Origin: Schlegelella_A sp038241255
Lineage (GTDB): Bacteria; Pseudomonadota; Gammaproteobacteria; Burkholderiales; Burkholderiaceae_C
Length of the DNA: 38,919 bases
Direction of reading: 5' to 3'
Assembly (NCBI GenBank): GCA_038241255.1
Contig: JBBRFW010000028.1
Span: forward strand, 1-38,919
Positions 16,066-24,854 of this stretch are shown here, one piece after another. How positions within the stretch are numbered: the first letter of the stretch is position 1; the number at the start of each line of letters is the position of its first letter. The notes beneath the pieces are model-generated. The model worked only from the letters and a program-made list of their open reading frames with translations. It did not search any database and was not told the DNA's origin. The position numbers were made by a program, and so were the translations under genes.

Positions 16066-18005
16066 GTGCACGCCGGATGGAGACCTACGACGAGTTCCAC
16101 CGCCGCTCGCTCGCCGATCGCGACGGCTTCTGGGCCGAGCAGGCCGCGCGCGTTGACTGGCAGCGCCCGTTCGACACCGTCTGTGACGCCAGCCGGCCGC
16201 CGTTCGCGCGCTGGTTCGTCGGCGGCACGACCAATCTATGCCACAACGCCGTCGACCGCCACCTCGCGGCGCGCGCCGCGCAGCCGGCGCTAATCCACGT
16301 CTCGACCGAAACTGACTGCGAGCGGGTTTACAGCTTCGCCGAGTTGCATGCCGAAGTGCAGCGCATGGCGGCCGTGCTGATCTCGCTCGGCGTGACTCAG
16401 GGCGACCGGGTGCTGCTCTACATGCCGATGATCGCCGAGGCGGCGTTCGCGATGCTCGCGTGCGCGCGGATCGGCGCGATCCACTCGGTCGTTTTCGGCG
16501 GCTTCGCCAGCGTCAGCCTGGCGAGCCGGATCGACGATGCCGAGCCGAAGGTCGTGATCAGCGCCGATGCCGGCAGCCGCGCCGGCAAGGTCATCGCGTA
16601 CAAGCCGCTGCTAGACGAGGCGATCGCCCTGGCCAGGCACAAGCCGGCGTGCGTGGTCCTCGTCGACCGCGGCATGGCGCCGATGACGATGGTTGCCGGC
16701 CGCGACCATGGCTATGCGACGCTGCGCGAGTGCCATCTCGACGCGCAGGTGCCCTGCGTTTGGGTCGAGTCGACCCATCCGAGCTACACGCTCTACACCA
16801 GCGGCACGACCGGCCGGCCGAAGGGCGTGCAGCGCGATACGGGCGGCTACGCTGTCGCGCTCGCGGCGAGCATGAAGCACATTTTCTGCGGCAACGCGGG
16901 CGAAACGTACTTCTCGACGAGCGACATCGGCTGGGTGGTCGGCCACAGCTACATCGTCTACGGGCCGCTGATCGCGGGCATGGCGACGATCATGTACGAA
17001 GGGCTGCCGATCCGGCCCGACGCCGCCATCTGGTGGCGCCTGGTCGAGAAGCACAAGGTGACGGTGATGTTCACCGCGCCGACCGCGATCCGCGTGTTGA
17101 AGAAGCACGATCCGAAGTACCTGCGCCAGCACGACCTTTCGTCGCTGCGCGCGCTCTTCCTGGCCGGCGAGCCGCTCGACGAGCCGACCGCGACGTGGAT
17201 CTCGGGTGCACTCGGCAAGCCGATCATCGACAACTACTGGCAGACCGAGAGCGGCTGGCCGATCCTGACCATCGCCAACGGCGTCGAGGCGCTGCCGAGC
17301 CGCTTCGGCAGCCCGGGCGTGCCCATGTACGGCTACGACGTCAAGATCATCGACGAGTCGAGCGGGCTCGACATCGTCGAGCCGAACCGGAAGGGCGTGG
17401 TCGTCATCGAAGGGCCGACGCCGCCCGGCTTCATGCAGACGGTGTGGCGCGACGACCCCCGCTTCGTCGAGACCTACTGGCAGAGCATTCCGGGCCGCGC
17501 GGTCTACAACACGTTCGACTGGGGCATCCGCGACGCCGACGGTTATTTCTTCATCCTCGGCCGCACTGACGACGTTATCAACGTCGCCGGCCACCGCCTC
17601 GGCACGCGCGAGATCGAGGAGAGCATCTCGAGCCACCCGAACGTCGCCGAGGTCGCCGTCGTCGGCGTCGCCGACGTGCTCAAGGGCCAAGTCGCGATGG
17701 CCTTCGTGATCGCCAGGGACGCGTCGATGCTCGCCGATCCGGCGGGGCGGATGAAGCTCGAGGGCGACGTCATGAAGACGGTCGACAGCCAGCTTGGCGC
17801 CCTCGCGCGGCCCGCCCGCGTGTTCTTCGTCACGGCGTTGCCGAAGACGCGCTCGGGCAAGCTGTTGCGGCGCGCGATCCAGGCGATCTGTGAGCGCCGC
17901 GACGCCGGCGACCTGACGACGATCGAGGACCCGACCGCGCTGGAGCAGATCCGCGAGCTCGTCGGCGGCGAGGACGAGCTGGCGCCCCCGCGCGCTAGGC
18001 CCTAG
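16062..18005 (+). CDS. prpE: Propionyl-CoA synthetase-type acyl-CoA ligase (PrpE family)
   Basis: The product is 647 residues, an ANL-superfamily ligase that forms an acyl-AMP and then the CoA thioester. The N-terminal ACAS segment (METYDEFHRRSLADRDGFWAEQ) is followed by YTSGTTGRPKGVQRDTGGYAVAL, where the QRDTGGY wording is characteristic of PrpE and not of acetyl-CoA synthetase. NYWQTESGWPI and GYFFILGRTDDVINVAGHRLGT are later core motifs, and the catalytic lysine lies in KTRSGKLLRRAI. PrpE enzymes accept propionate and often acrylate or 3-hydroxypropionate. The start overlaps the flavoprotein stop, so the two are co-translated. The stop shares CTAG with phoH. Confidence 0.93.
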   Translation: MSARRMETYDEFHRRSLADRDGFWAEQAARVDWQRPFDTVCDASRPPFARWFVGGTTNLCHNAVDRHLAARAAQPALIHVSTETDCERVYSFAELHAEVQRMAAVLISLGVTQGDRVLLYMPMIAEAAFAMLACARIGAIHSVVFGGFASVSLASRIDDAEPKVVISADAGSRAGKVIAYKPLLDEAIALARHKPACVVLVDRGMAPMTMVAGRDHGYATLRECHLDAQVPCVWVESTHPSYTLYTSGTTGRPKGVQRDTGGYAVALAASMKHIFCGNAGETYFSTSDIGWVVGHSYIVYGPLIAGMATIMYEGLPIRPDAAIWWRLVEKHKVTVMFTAPTAIRVLKKHDPKYLRQHDLSSLRALFLAGEPLDEPTATWISGALGKPIIDNYWQTESGWPILTIANGVEALPSRFGSPGVPMYGYDVKIIDESSGLDIVEPNRKGVVVIEGPTPPGFMQTVWRDDPRFVETYWQSIPGRAVYNTFDWGIRDADGYFFILGRTDDVINVAGHRLGTREIEESISSHPNVAEVAVVGVADVLKGQVAMAFVIARDASMLADPAGRMKLEGDVMKTVDSQLGALARPARVFFVTALPKTRSGKLLRRAIQAICERRDAGDLTTIEDPTALEQIRELVGGEDELAPPRARP

Positions 18006-19663
18006 AGGACCTCGCTGGCGAAGTCGGCGAGGCGCGAGCGTTCGCCGCGAGCCAGCGTCACGTGGCCCGAATGGGCCCAGCCCTTGAAGCGGTCGACCGC
18101 GTACGTGAGCCCCGACGAGCCTTCGGTGAGGTAAGGGGTGTCGATCTGCGCCAGGTTGCCGAGGCAGACGATCTTGGTGCCGGGCCCCGCACGCGTGATC
18201 AGCGTCTTCATCTGTTTGGGCGTCAGGTTCTGCGCCTCGTCGATGATCACGAACTTGTTGAGGAAGGTGCGGCCGCGCATGAAGTTCAGGCTCTTGATCT
18301 TGATCTTCGAGCGCACCAGGTCGTTGGTCGCGGCGCGGCCCCATTCGCCGGCGCCGCTGTCGGTCTTCGAGAGCACCTCGAGGTTGTCGTCGAGGGCGCC
18401 CATCCACGGGCCCATCTTTTCTTCCTCGGTGCCGGGCAAAAAGCCGATGTCCTCTCCGACCGGCACCGTGACGCGGGTGACGATGATCTCGGTGTAGCGA
18501 CGGTCGTCCATCACCTGCGCCAGGCCCGAGGCAAGCGACATCAACGTCTTGCCCGATCCCGCCGTGCCAGTGAGAGTGATGAAGTCGCAGTCCGGATCCG
18601 TCAGCAGGTTGAAGGCGAAGTTCTGGTCGCGGTTCCTCGCCATCACGCCCCAGATCGAGTTCTTCTGGTGGGTGTAGTCCTTGAGCGTGCGCAGCACCGC
18701 GGTCTTGCCGGTGATCTCGATCACCTTGGCGTAGAGCGAAGGCGCGCCGGGCGCTTCCAGGAAGACAAACTGGTTGATGAGAAGCGAGCCGACGATCTCG
18801 CCGCCGATCCGGTAGTACGTGAGGCCGCCTTGCTGCCAGCTCTCGACCGTCTTGGCGTGCTTGTCCCAGAAGTCGCCGGGCAGCTGCAGCGTGCCGGTGT
18901 AGAGCAGGTCGCCGTCGTCGAGGGTCTTGTCGTTGAAGTAGTCCTCCGCGGGCAGGCCGAGGGCACGCGCCTTGATGCGCATGTTGATGTCCTTCGACAC
19001 CAGCACGACGTCGCGCTTGGGACTTTGCTCGACCAGCGCCTTGACGACGCCGAGGATCTGGTTGTCGGCCTTGCCGGCGGGCAGCCCCTCAGGCAAGGTG
19101 ACGTGGATCAGGTCGGTCTGGAAAAACAGCTTGCCTGCAGCCTCGCGGTGGCCGGTGCGGTTCAGGGCGATACCTTCCGAGCGGCCGGCGGCGTCGCGCG
19201 TTGGCATGTTGGTGGCGAGGGCGTCGAGGTCGCGGCTCACCTGGCGCGCGTTGCGCGCGACCTCGGTCATGCCGCGCTTGTGGCCGTCGAGCTCCTCGAG
19301 CGTGATCATCGGCAGGTAGATGTCGTGCTCGTCGAAACGGAACAGCGACGTCGGGTCGTGCATCAGAACGTTGGTGTCGAGGACGAAGAGCGTCGCCGGG
19401 CCGTTGCCGCGCGGCTTGCGCGCGCGCTCCGGCGCGGCGTAGGTGGCGACAGGCGGGCGTGGGGCTGGGGCGGGGGCCGTGGCGCCCACCGGCGGCGCGG
19501 CAGGGAGCATGCCGTCGTTCGACAGCTCGAGGACGGCCGCGCCGGGCCCGACCTCGGGCTGCGCCCGCCCGCCGCGGCGCGCCGGGCGGGCGGCGGCCTG
19601 CGACTCGAAGTCGGCGGGGCTCAGGAAATCGGCACGCTTGGCCGGAGGCTTAGGCAGGGGCAT
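18002..19663 (-). CDS. PIN-PhoH domain ATPase (YlaK/PhoH2-like)
   Basis: The product has 553 residues. After an N-terminal Pro/Ala-rich, probably disordered stretch (about 25-88) comes a PIN nuclease domain beginning LFVLDTNVLMHDP with D96 as a metal ligand, then the PhoH P-loop ATPase: Walker A TGTAGSGKTLMSLASG near residue 367 and Walker B FVIIDEAQNLTP. PIN-PhoH proteins are proposed RNA helicase-nucleases. ATG 19663 is the first start after the bcp stop; the frame stays open upstream through bcp but only as a shadow. The order Mth938-bcp-phoH suggests one transcript. Confidence 0.92.
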   Translation of the reverse strand: MPLPKPPAKRADFLSPADFESQAAARPARRGGRAQPEVGPGAAVLELSNDGMLPAAPPVGATAPAPAPRPPVATYAAPERARKPRGNGPATLFVLDTNVLMHDPTSLFRFDEHDIYLPMITLEELDGHKRGMTEVARNARQVSRDLDALATNMPTRDAAGRSEGIALNRTGHREAAGKLFFQTDLIHVTLPEGLPAGKADNQILGVVKALVEQSPKRDVVLVSKDINMRIKARALGLPAEDYFNDKTLDDGDLLYTGTLQLPGDFWDKHAKTVESWQQGGLTYYRIGGEIVGSLLINQFVFLEAPGAPSLYAKVIEITGKTAVLRTLKDYTHQKNSIWGVMARNRDQNFAFNLLTDPDCDFITLTGTAGSGKTLMSLASGLAQVMDDRRYTEIIVTRVTVPVGEDIGFLPGTEEEKMGPWMGALDDNLEVLSKTDSGAGEWGRAATNDLVRSKIKIKSLNFMRGRTFLNKFVIIDEAQNLTPKQMKTLITRAGPGTKIVCLGNLAQIDTPYLTEGSSGLTYAVDRFKGWAHSGHVTLARGERSRLADFASEVL

Positions 19664-19740
19664 CGGGAGCTCGGTGGCGGGAACGCCTGTGAATCGTGGA
19701 GCGTCGGCGAGCGCCGGCGGGCAAGGCGGCTGCGCGCCGC

Positions 19741-20217
19741 TCAGCCGGTCTTCTTGATGGCCTTGACGGCCTTCAGGACTTCCTCGACGTGGCCGGCGAC
19801 CGTCAGGCCGCGCCATTCGGCGCGCAGCATGCCGGTGCCGTCGATCAGGAAGGTGCTTCGCTCGATGCCCTTGACCTTCTTGCCGTACATGATCTTGTTC
19901 TTGACAACGCCAAACATATGGCAAAGCTTTTCTTCGGTGTCGGCGATCAACTCGAACGGAAGCTCGAGGTTCTGCTTGAAGCGATCGTGCGAGGCCATGT
20001 TGTCGCGCGAGACGCCGAACAGCACGGCGCCGGCCTTGACGAATTCCTTGTAGTGATCGCGGAACTGCATTGCCTCAGTGGTGCAGCCCGGCGTGTTGTC
20101 CTTGGGGTAGAAATACAGAATGACGATCTTGCCGGCATAGGCCTGCGGCGTGAACTTCACTCCTCCTGTTGCGAGCGCTTCAAATTCCGGGACCGGTTTA
20201 TTGATTGCAGGCGTCAT
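19741..20217 (-). CDS. bcp: Thioredoxin-dependent peroxiredoxin, Bcp/PrxQ family
   Basis: The 158-residue protein reduces H2O2 and organic peroxides. The peroxidatic cysteine is C45 in YPKDNTPGCTTEA. The resolving cysteine found five residues later in E. coli Bcp (C50) is methionine here (M50). The only other cysteine is C99 in EEKLCHMF, so this is a one-Cys enzyme or one with an unusual partner. ATG 20217 has a weak AGAG upstream. It lies 77 bases upstream of phoH and 90 bases downstream of the Mth938-like gene. Confidence 0.95.
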   Translation of the reverse strand: MTPAINKPVPEFEALATGGVKFTPQAYAGKIVILYFYPKDNTPGCTTEAMQFRDHYKEFVKAGAVLFGVSRDNMASHDRFKQNLELPFELIADTEEKLCHMFGVVKNKIMYGKKVKGIERSTFLIDGTGMLRAEWRGLTVAGHVEEVLKAVKAIKKTG

Positions 20218-20307
20218 GAAGCTCTTGTCGCTATGCCCGGTTGGGCGTTCCCGAACGGCCCGGGCGGGCCGCCAACAGGTGACCCCTCCTCGGGGCGTAG
20301 CCAGCGA

Positions 20308-20739
20308 TTATAGGGCTTGACCCGAGCGCGCCGACCCCTCCGGGCCGTGCTGCACGACGGCGGGCGAGGCGCCGAAAAGCAGCGCGGCGACGACCGAGCG
20401 GCCCTCGGCAAGGAGGACGTTGTAGGTGCGGCAGGCGGCGGCGGTGTCCATCGTCTCGACGCCGATCGCGGCGTCGATCAAGGGCCGAAGCAGCGCCGGC
20501 GCCGGGAAGCGCAGGCGCGCGCCGCTGCCGAAGATGACGAGCTCGGGCGTGAGCGCCGCGACGCGCGCGAAGTGTTCCGCCGTGAGCGCGTCGAAGTCTG
20601 AGACCTGCCACGGCCGGACCTCGCCGCGCCAGGGGACGAGCACGCTTTCCGTGCGCTCGATGCCGTTGACGACGACGCCGTCGGGCCCGTGGCGGGCGAT
20701 CGCGTTATGGCCCTCGATCCGGTCGGCGCGCATTTTCAT
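20308..20739 (-). CDS. Mth938-like domain protein (DUF498)
   Basis: The 143-residue protein is an Mth938/NDUFAF3-like domain: GPDGVVVNGIERTESVLV early, then ALTPELVIFGSGARLRFP and GVETMDTAAACRTYNVLLAEGR, which are the conserved blocks. Mitochondrial NDUFAF3 helps assemble respiratory complex I; the bacterial role is not settled. Of two ATGs, 20739 (MKMRADRI) and 20733 (MRADRI), I chose the outer one. It lacks a Shine-Dalgarno, but a GATAAT lies six bases upstream. It is divergent from the alaA-hom-thrC run. Confidence 0.88.
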   Translation of the reverse strand: MKMRADRIEGHNAIARHGPDGVVVNGIERTESVLVPWRGEVRPWQVSDFDALTAEHFARVAALTPELVIFGSGARLRFPAPALLRPLIDAAIGVETMDTAAACRTYNVLLAEGRSVVAALLFGASPAVVQHGPEGSARSGQAL

Positions 20740-20745
20740 GACGTG

Positions 20746-20751
20746 ATTATC
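20746..20751 (-). promoter_or_regulatory. Possible -10 element of a leaderless Mth938-gene transcript
   Basis: On the - strand this reads GATAAT (five of six matches), followed by six bases (CACGTC) and the ATG at 20739. No -35 match stands at 16-18 bases. The position relative to the ATG is the same as at ppsR, moaA and dnaB. Confidence 0.38.
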
Positions 20752-20860
20752 GGAGCCGGCGCCGGCGCCGTCGTGAACCGACCGCCAACGCCGCTCGCGC
20801 GCAACCCCTGTGGTCAAATATCAGGTTGCCTTCAGGCCCTTCCATCGCCGGAGCTTTCCC

Positions 20861-22114
20861 GTGCAAGCCCTTCTCAAGTCGAGCAAGCTCGCCAACGTCT
20901 GCTACGACATCCGCGGCCCTGTCCTCGAGAAGGCACGCCAGATGGAGGAAGAGGGCCAGCACATCATCAAGCTAAACATCGGCAACATCGCCGCGTTCGG
21001 GCTCGAGCCGCCCGACGAGATCGTCCAGGACATGATCAGGAACCTGCCGAACGCGGCGGGCTATACCGATTCCAAGGGCCTGTTCGCGCCGCGCAAGGCG
21101 ATCGTCCACTACACGCAGCAAAAGCATATCAAGGGCGTCGCGGTGGACGACGTGTTCCTCGGCAACGGCGCCTCCGAGCTGATCACGATGAGCATGAACG
21201 CCTTGCTCAACGACAGCGACGAAGTGCTCATCCCGGCGCCTGACTACCCGCTCTGGACCGCGTCAGTCGCGCTCTCGGGCGGCACGGCCGTGCACTACCT
21301 CTGCGACGAGGAGAGCGACTGGCTGCCCGACCTCGACGACATGGCGGCCAAGGTCACGCCGCGAACGCGTGCCATCGTCGTCATCAATCCGAACAACCCC
21401 ACCGGCGCGCTCTATCCGACCGAGCTGCTCGAAAAGATCGTCGCGTTCGCGCGCCGGCACGGCCTGATCGTCTTCGCCGACGAGATCTACGACAAGACGC
21501 TGTACGACGGCGCCCAGCACACCTCGATCGCTTCGCTCGCGGACGATGTCCTCTTCCTCACCTTCAACGGCCTGTCGAAGAACTACCGCTCCTGCGGCTA
21601 CCGCGCCGGCTGGATGGTCGTCTCGGGCGAGAAGCGCCATGCCGCCGACTACATCGAGGGGCTGGGCATGCTGGCTTCGATGCGGCTGTGCTCGAACACG
21701 CCGGGTCAGCTCGCGATCCAGACGGCGCTCGGCGGCTACCAGAGCATCGACGACCTGGTCGCGCCCGGCGGCCGCCTCGCGCGCCAGCGCGATCTCGCGC
21801 ACTCGCTGCTGACCGCGATCCCCGGGGTGACGTGCGTCAAACCCAAGGCGGCGCTGTACATGTTCCCGAAACTCGACCCGAGGCTTTACCCGATCGCCGA
21901 CGACCAGCAGTTCGCCTACGAGCTACTCGCCGAACAGAAGGTGCTCATCGTCCAGGGCACGGGCTTCAACTGGCCGCGTGCCGACCACTTCCGCGTCGTC
22001 TTCCTGCCAAACACCGACGATCTCGTCGAGGCGATGGGTCGGATCGCGACTTTCCTCGAGCACTACCGCGCGCGCCACGCGAACAAGGCAGGCAGCCAGC
22101 CCTCGTTCGCATGA
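20861..22114 (+). CDS. alaA: Alanine aminotransferase-like PLP enzyme (AlaA type)
   Basis: The 417-residue product is a class I/II fold-type I aminotransferase closest to glutamate-pyruvate transaminase AlaA (YfbQ). The Schiff-base lysine is K240 in FNGLSKNYRSCGYRAGW; NPNNPTGALYP and FADEIYDKTLYDG are the other PLP-site motifs, and FRVVFLPN carries the carboxylate-binding arginine. GTG 20861 is supported by GGAG (20850-20853) and gives a normal N-terminus (KSSKLANVCYDIRGPVLEKA). Next to hom and thrC it may supply or drain amino groups around threonine synthesis. Its stop overlaps the hom start (ATGA). Confidence 0.93.
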   Translation: MQALLKSSKLANVCYDIRGPVLEKARQMEEEGQHIIKLNIGNIAAFGLEPPDEIVQDMIRNLPNAAGYTDSKGLFAPRKAIVHYTQQKHIKGVAVDDVFLGNGASELITMSMNALLNDSDEVLIPAPDYPLWTASVALSGGTAVHYLCDEESDWLPDLDDMAAKVTPRTRAIVVINPNNPTGALYPTELLEKIVAFARRHGLIVFADEIYDKTLYDGAQHTSIASLADDVLFLTFNGLSKNYRSCGYRAGWMVVSGEKRHAADYIEGLGMLASMRLCSNTPGQLAIQTALGGYQSIDDLVAPGGRLARQRDLAHSLLTAIPGVTCVKPKAALYMFPKLDPRLYPIADDQQFAYELLAEQKVLIVQGTGFNWPRADHFRVVFLPNTDDLVEAMGRIATFLEHYRARHANKAGSQPSFA

Positions 22115-23445
22115 AACCGTTCCAGGTCGGCCTGCTCGGCGCCGGCGTCGTCGGCGGCGGCACCTTCGCGGTCCTGCAGCGCAATCAGGAAGAGATCCGC
22201 CGCCGCGCCGGCCGCGAGATCCGAATCATGCACATCGCCGACGTCGATCTGGCGCGGGCGCGCCGAGTCGCTGGCGACGCCGCCGAGGTCGGCGACGACG
22301 CGCGCGCGCTGATCGCGCGGCCTGAGATCGATGCGGTGATCGAGCTCATCGGCGGCACCGGCATCGCGCGCGAGCTTGTGCTCGAGGCGATCGCCGCCGG
22401 CAAGCACGTCGTCACTGCCAACAAGGCGCTGCTCGCGGTCCACGGCACCGAGATCTTCGCAGCGGCGCGCGAGAACGGCGTCGTCGTCGCGTTCGAGGCG
22501 GCGGTGGCCGGCGGCATCCCGATCATCAAGGCGCTGCGCGAGGGCCTGACCGCGAACCGGATCGAATGGATCGCCGGGATCATTAATGGCACAACCAACT
22601 TCATCCTCTCGGAGATGCGCGAGAAGCGGATCGATTTCGCCAGCGCGCTCGCCGATGCACAGCGTCTCGGCTACGCCGAAGCCGACCCGACCTTCGACAT
22701 CACCGGCGTCGACGCCGCCCACAAGGCGACGATCGTCAGCGCCATTGCGTTCGGCGTGCCGGTGCAGTTCGCCAAGGCCTACGTCGAGGGGATCGTCGAT
22801 CTGCAGGCGGCCGACATCGCCTATGCCGAGCAGCTCGGCTACAGGATCAAGCTGCTGGCCATCACCAAGCGCAGGGCGGCGGACTCCGGTCAGGCCGGTG
22901 GCATCGAGTTGCGCGTCCATCCGACGCTGGTGCCGTCGCGGCGCCTCATCGCCAACGTCGAAGGCGCGATGAACGCGGTGATGGTGCAGGGCGATGCCGT
23001 TGGCACGACGCTTTACTACGGCAAGGGCGCGGGCGCCGAGCCGACCGCGTCGGCGGTGATCGCAGACCTGGTCGACATCGCCCGCCTCGCCACCGCCGAT
23101 CCCGACCATCGCGTGCCGCACCTGGCGTTCCAGCCGGCGGCGATGCAGGACCTCGGCGTGCTGCCGATCGACGACGTCGTCACCGCGTTCTACCTGCGCC
23201 TGCAGGTTGCCGACGAGACCGGCGTGCTGGCACGGATCACCGGCATCCTCGCCGAGCACGGCATCTCGATCGACGCGCTGCTGCAGCGCCCGGGCGCCGC
23301 CGGCGCCGGCGAGGCGCGCACCGACGTCATCATCCTCACCCACGACACGGTCGAGGGGAGGATGACCGCGGCGATTACCAGGATGCAGGCACTGCCGACC
23401 GTGCTCGCCAGGATCGTCCGCATCCGCAAGGAAGACCTGGCGTGA
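22111..23445 (+). CDS. hom: Homoserine dehydrogenase
   Basis: The 444-residue enzyme reduces aspartate semialdehyde to homoserine. The N-terminal Rossmann motif is VGLLGAGVVGGGTF; HVVTANKALLA and VAFEAAVAGGIPIIKALREGL are core motifs, and INGTTNFILSEM with AQRLGYAEADPTFDITGVDAAHK forms the catalytic region. The C-terminal ACT domain (about 360-440; LQVADETGVLARITGILAEH) is the expected site of threonine feedback. It overlaps alaA and thrC by four bases each. Unlike some enteric enzymes there is no fused aspartokinase. Confidence 0.97.
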   Translation: MKPFQVGLLGAGVVGGGTFAVLQRNQEEIRRRAGREIRIMHIADVDLARARRVAGDAAEVGDDARALIARPEIDAVIELIGGTGIARELVLEAIAAGKHVVTANKALLAVHGTEIFAAARENGVVVAFEAAVAGGIPIIKALREGLTANRIEWIAGIINGTTNFILSEMREKRIDFASALADAQRLGYAEADPTFDITGVDAAHKATIVSAIAFGVPVQFAKAYVEGIVDLQAADIAYAEQLGYRIKLLAITKRRAADSGQAGGIELRVHPTLVPSRRLIANVEGAMNAVMVQGDAVGTTLYYGKGAGAEPTASAVIADLVDIARLATADPDHRVPHLAFQPAAMQDLGVLPIDDVVTAFYLRLQVADETGVLARITGILAEHGISIDALLQRPGAAGAGEARTDVIILTHDTVEGRMTAAITRMQALPTVLARIVRIRKEDLA

Positions 23446-24854
23446 AATACGTGAGCACGCGCGGCGAGGCGGCGGATCGCGGCTTCACCGGGATCCTGCT
23501 CGAGGGCCTTGCTCCGGACGGTGGCCTGTACGTGCCTGAGCACTATCCGCGGGTCGACGCCGTGACGCTCACCGCCTGGCGCGGCCTGTCGTATCCCGAC
23601 CTGGCGTTCGCCGTGATGTCGCTCTTCGTCGACGACATCCCTGCGGATGACTTGCGCGCACTCGTCGCCAGGAGTTATCGCGCCGAGGTCTTCGGCGGCG
23701 ACCCGCGCATCGTGCCGCTGCGGGCGCTCGAGCCCGGCGTCTTCGTCCTCGGCCTGTCGAATGGTCCGACGCTGGCGTTCAAGGACGTGGCGATGCAGTT
23801 CCTCGGCCACGCCTTCGAATACGAGCTCGGGCGGCGCGGCGGCACGCTCGACGTCCTCGGCGCGACCTCGGGCGACACCGGCAGCGCCGCCGAGTACGCG
23901 CTCAGAGACAAGCGCGGCATACAGGTGTTCATGCTGTCGCCGCTTGGCCGCATGAGCCCCTTCCAGCAGGCGCAGATGTTCAGCCTGACCGAGGCGAACA
24001 TCCACAACGTCGCGATCGAGGGCGTGTTCGACGACTGCCAGGACCTGGTCAAGGCGGTCTCGGCCGATCTCGACTTCAAGCGCGCGCACACGATCGGCAC
24101 GGTCAACTCGATCAACTGGGCGCGCTTGCTGGCGCAGGTCGTCTACTACTTCGCCGGCTACTTCCAGGCGACCCTCAGCGACGACGAGGCCGTCGACTTC
24201 GCCGTGCCCACCGGCAACTTCGGCAACATCTGCGCCGGCCATGTCGCGCGCGAAATGGGCCTGCCGATCCGACATCTCCTGCTCGCGACCAACGAGAACG
24301 ACGTCCTCGACGAGTTCTTCCGCACCGGCCGTTACCGGGTGCGGAGCGCGGCCGAGACGCACGAGACGACGAGCCCGTCGATGGACATCTCGAAGGCTTC
24401 GAACTTCGAGCGATTCGTCTTCGATGCGCTCGGCCGCGACGCGGCGCGCTCGCGCTCGCTCTTCGCCGAGGTCGAGGCCCGGCGCGTGTTCGAGCTTGAT
24501 GCGGGCGAGCGCATCCGGATCGGCGACTTCGGATTCCGGAGCGGCAGCAGCACCGCGTCCGACCGCCTGGCAACGATCGCCGACGTGCATCGGCGTTTCG
24601 GCCAGGTCATCGATCCGCACACCGCCGACGCGCTGAAGGTGGCGCGGGATCACGCCGACGGGTCGACCCCGGTGATCGTCCTCGAGACGGCCTTGCCGGC
24701 CAAGTTCAACGAGACCATCCGGCTGGCGATCGGCGTCGACGCGCCGCGGCCGCCTCGCCTTGCCGGGCTCGAATCCCTGCCGCGCCACTTCACGACGATG
24801 TCCGCCGACGTCGCGCGGCTGAAGGCGTTCATCGCCGAAAATGACCGGCGATGA
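23442..24854 (+). CDS. thrC: Threonine synthase
   Basis: ThrC converts O-phosphohomoserine to threonine with PLP. The 470-residue length and N-terminus (MKYVSTRGEA, then GLAPDGGLYVPE) place it in the long proteobacterial group. The PLP lysine is K114 in TLAFKDVAMQFLG; LGATSGDTGSAAEY and PTGNFGNICAG bind cofactor and phosphate. GTG 23442 overlaps the hom stop (GTGA). The missing link homoserine kinase (thrB) is not in this window. Its stop overlaps the moeA start. Confidence 0.97.
   Translation: MKYVSTRGEAADRGFTGILLEGLAPDGGLYVPEHYPRVDAVTLTAWRGLSYPDLAFAVMSLFVDDIPADDLRALVARSYRAEVFGGDPRIVPLRALEPGVFVLGLSNGPTLAFKDVAMQFLGHAFEYELGRRGGTLDVLGATSGDTGSAAEYALRDKRGIQVFMLSPLGRMSPFQQAQMFSLTEANIHNVAIEGVFDDCQDLVKAVSADLDFKRAHTIGTVNSINWARLLAQVVYYFAGYFQATLSDDEAVDFAVPTGNFGNICAGHVAREMGLPIRHLLLATNENDVLDEFFRTGRYRVRSAAETHETTSPSMDISKASNFERFVFDALGRDAARSRSLFAEVEARRVFELDAGERIRIGDFGFRSGSSTASDRLATIADVHRRFGQVIDPHTADALKVARDHADGSTPVIVLETALPAKFNETIRLAIGVDAPRPPRLAGLESLPRHFTTMSADVARLKAFIAENDRR

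Noticed and set aside
20218..20307. GC-rich palindromic stretch before bcp as a regulatory element
   Set aside because: Only short overlapping GGCC/CCGG runs are seen, as expected by chance at this base composition.
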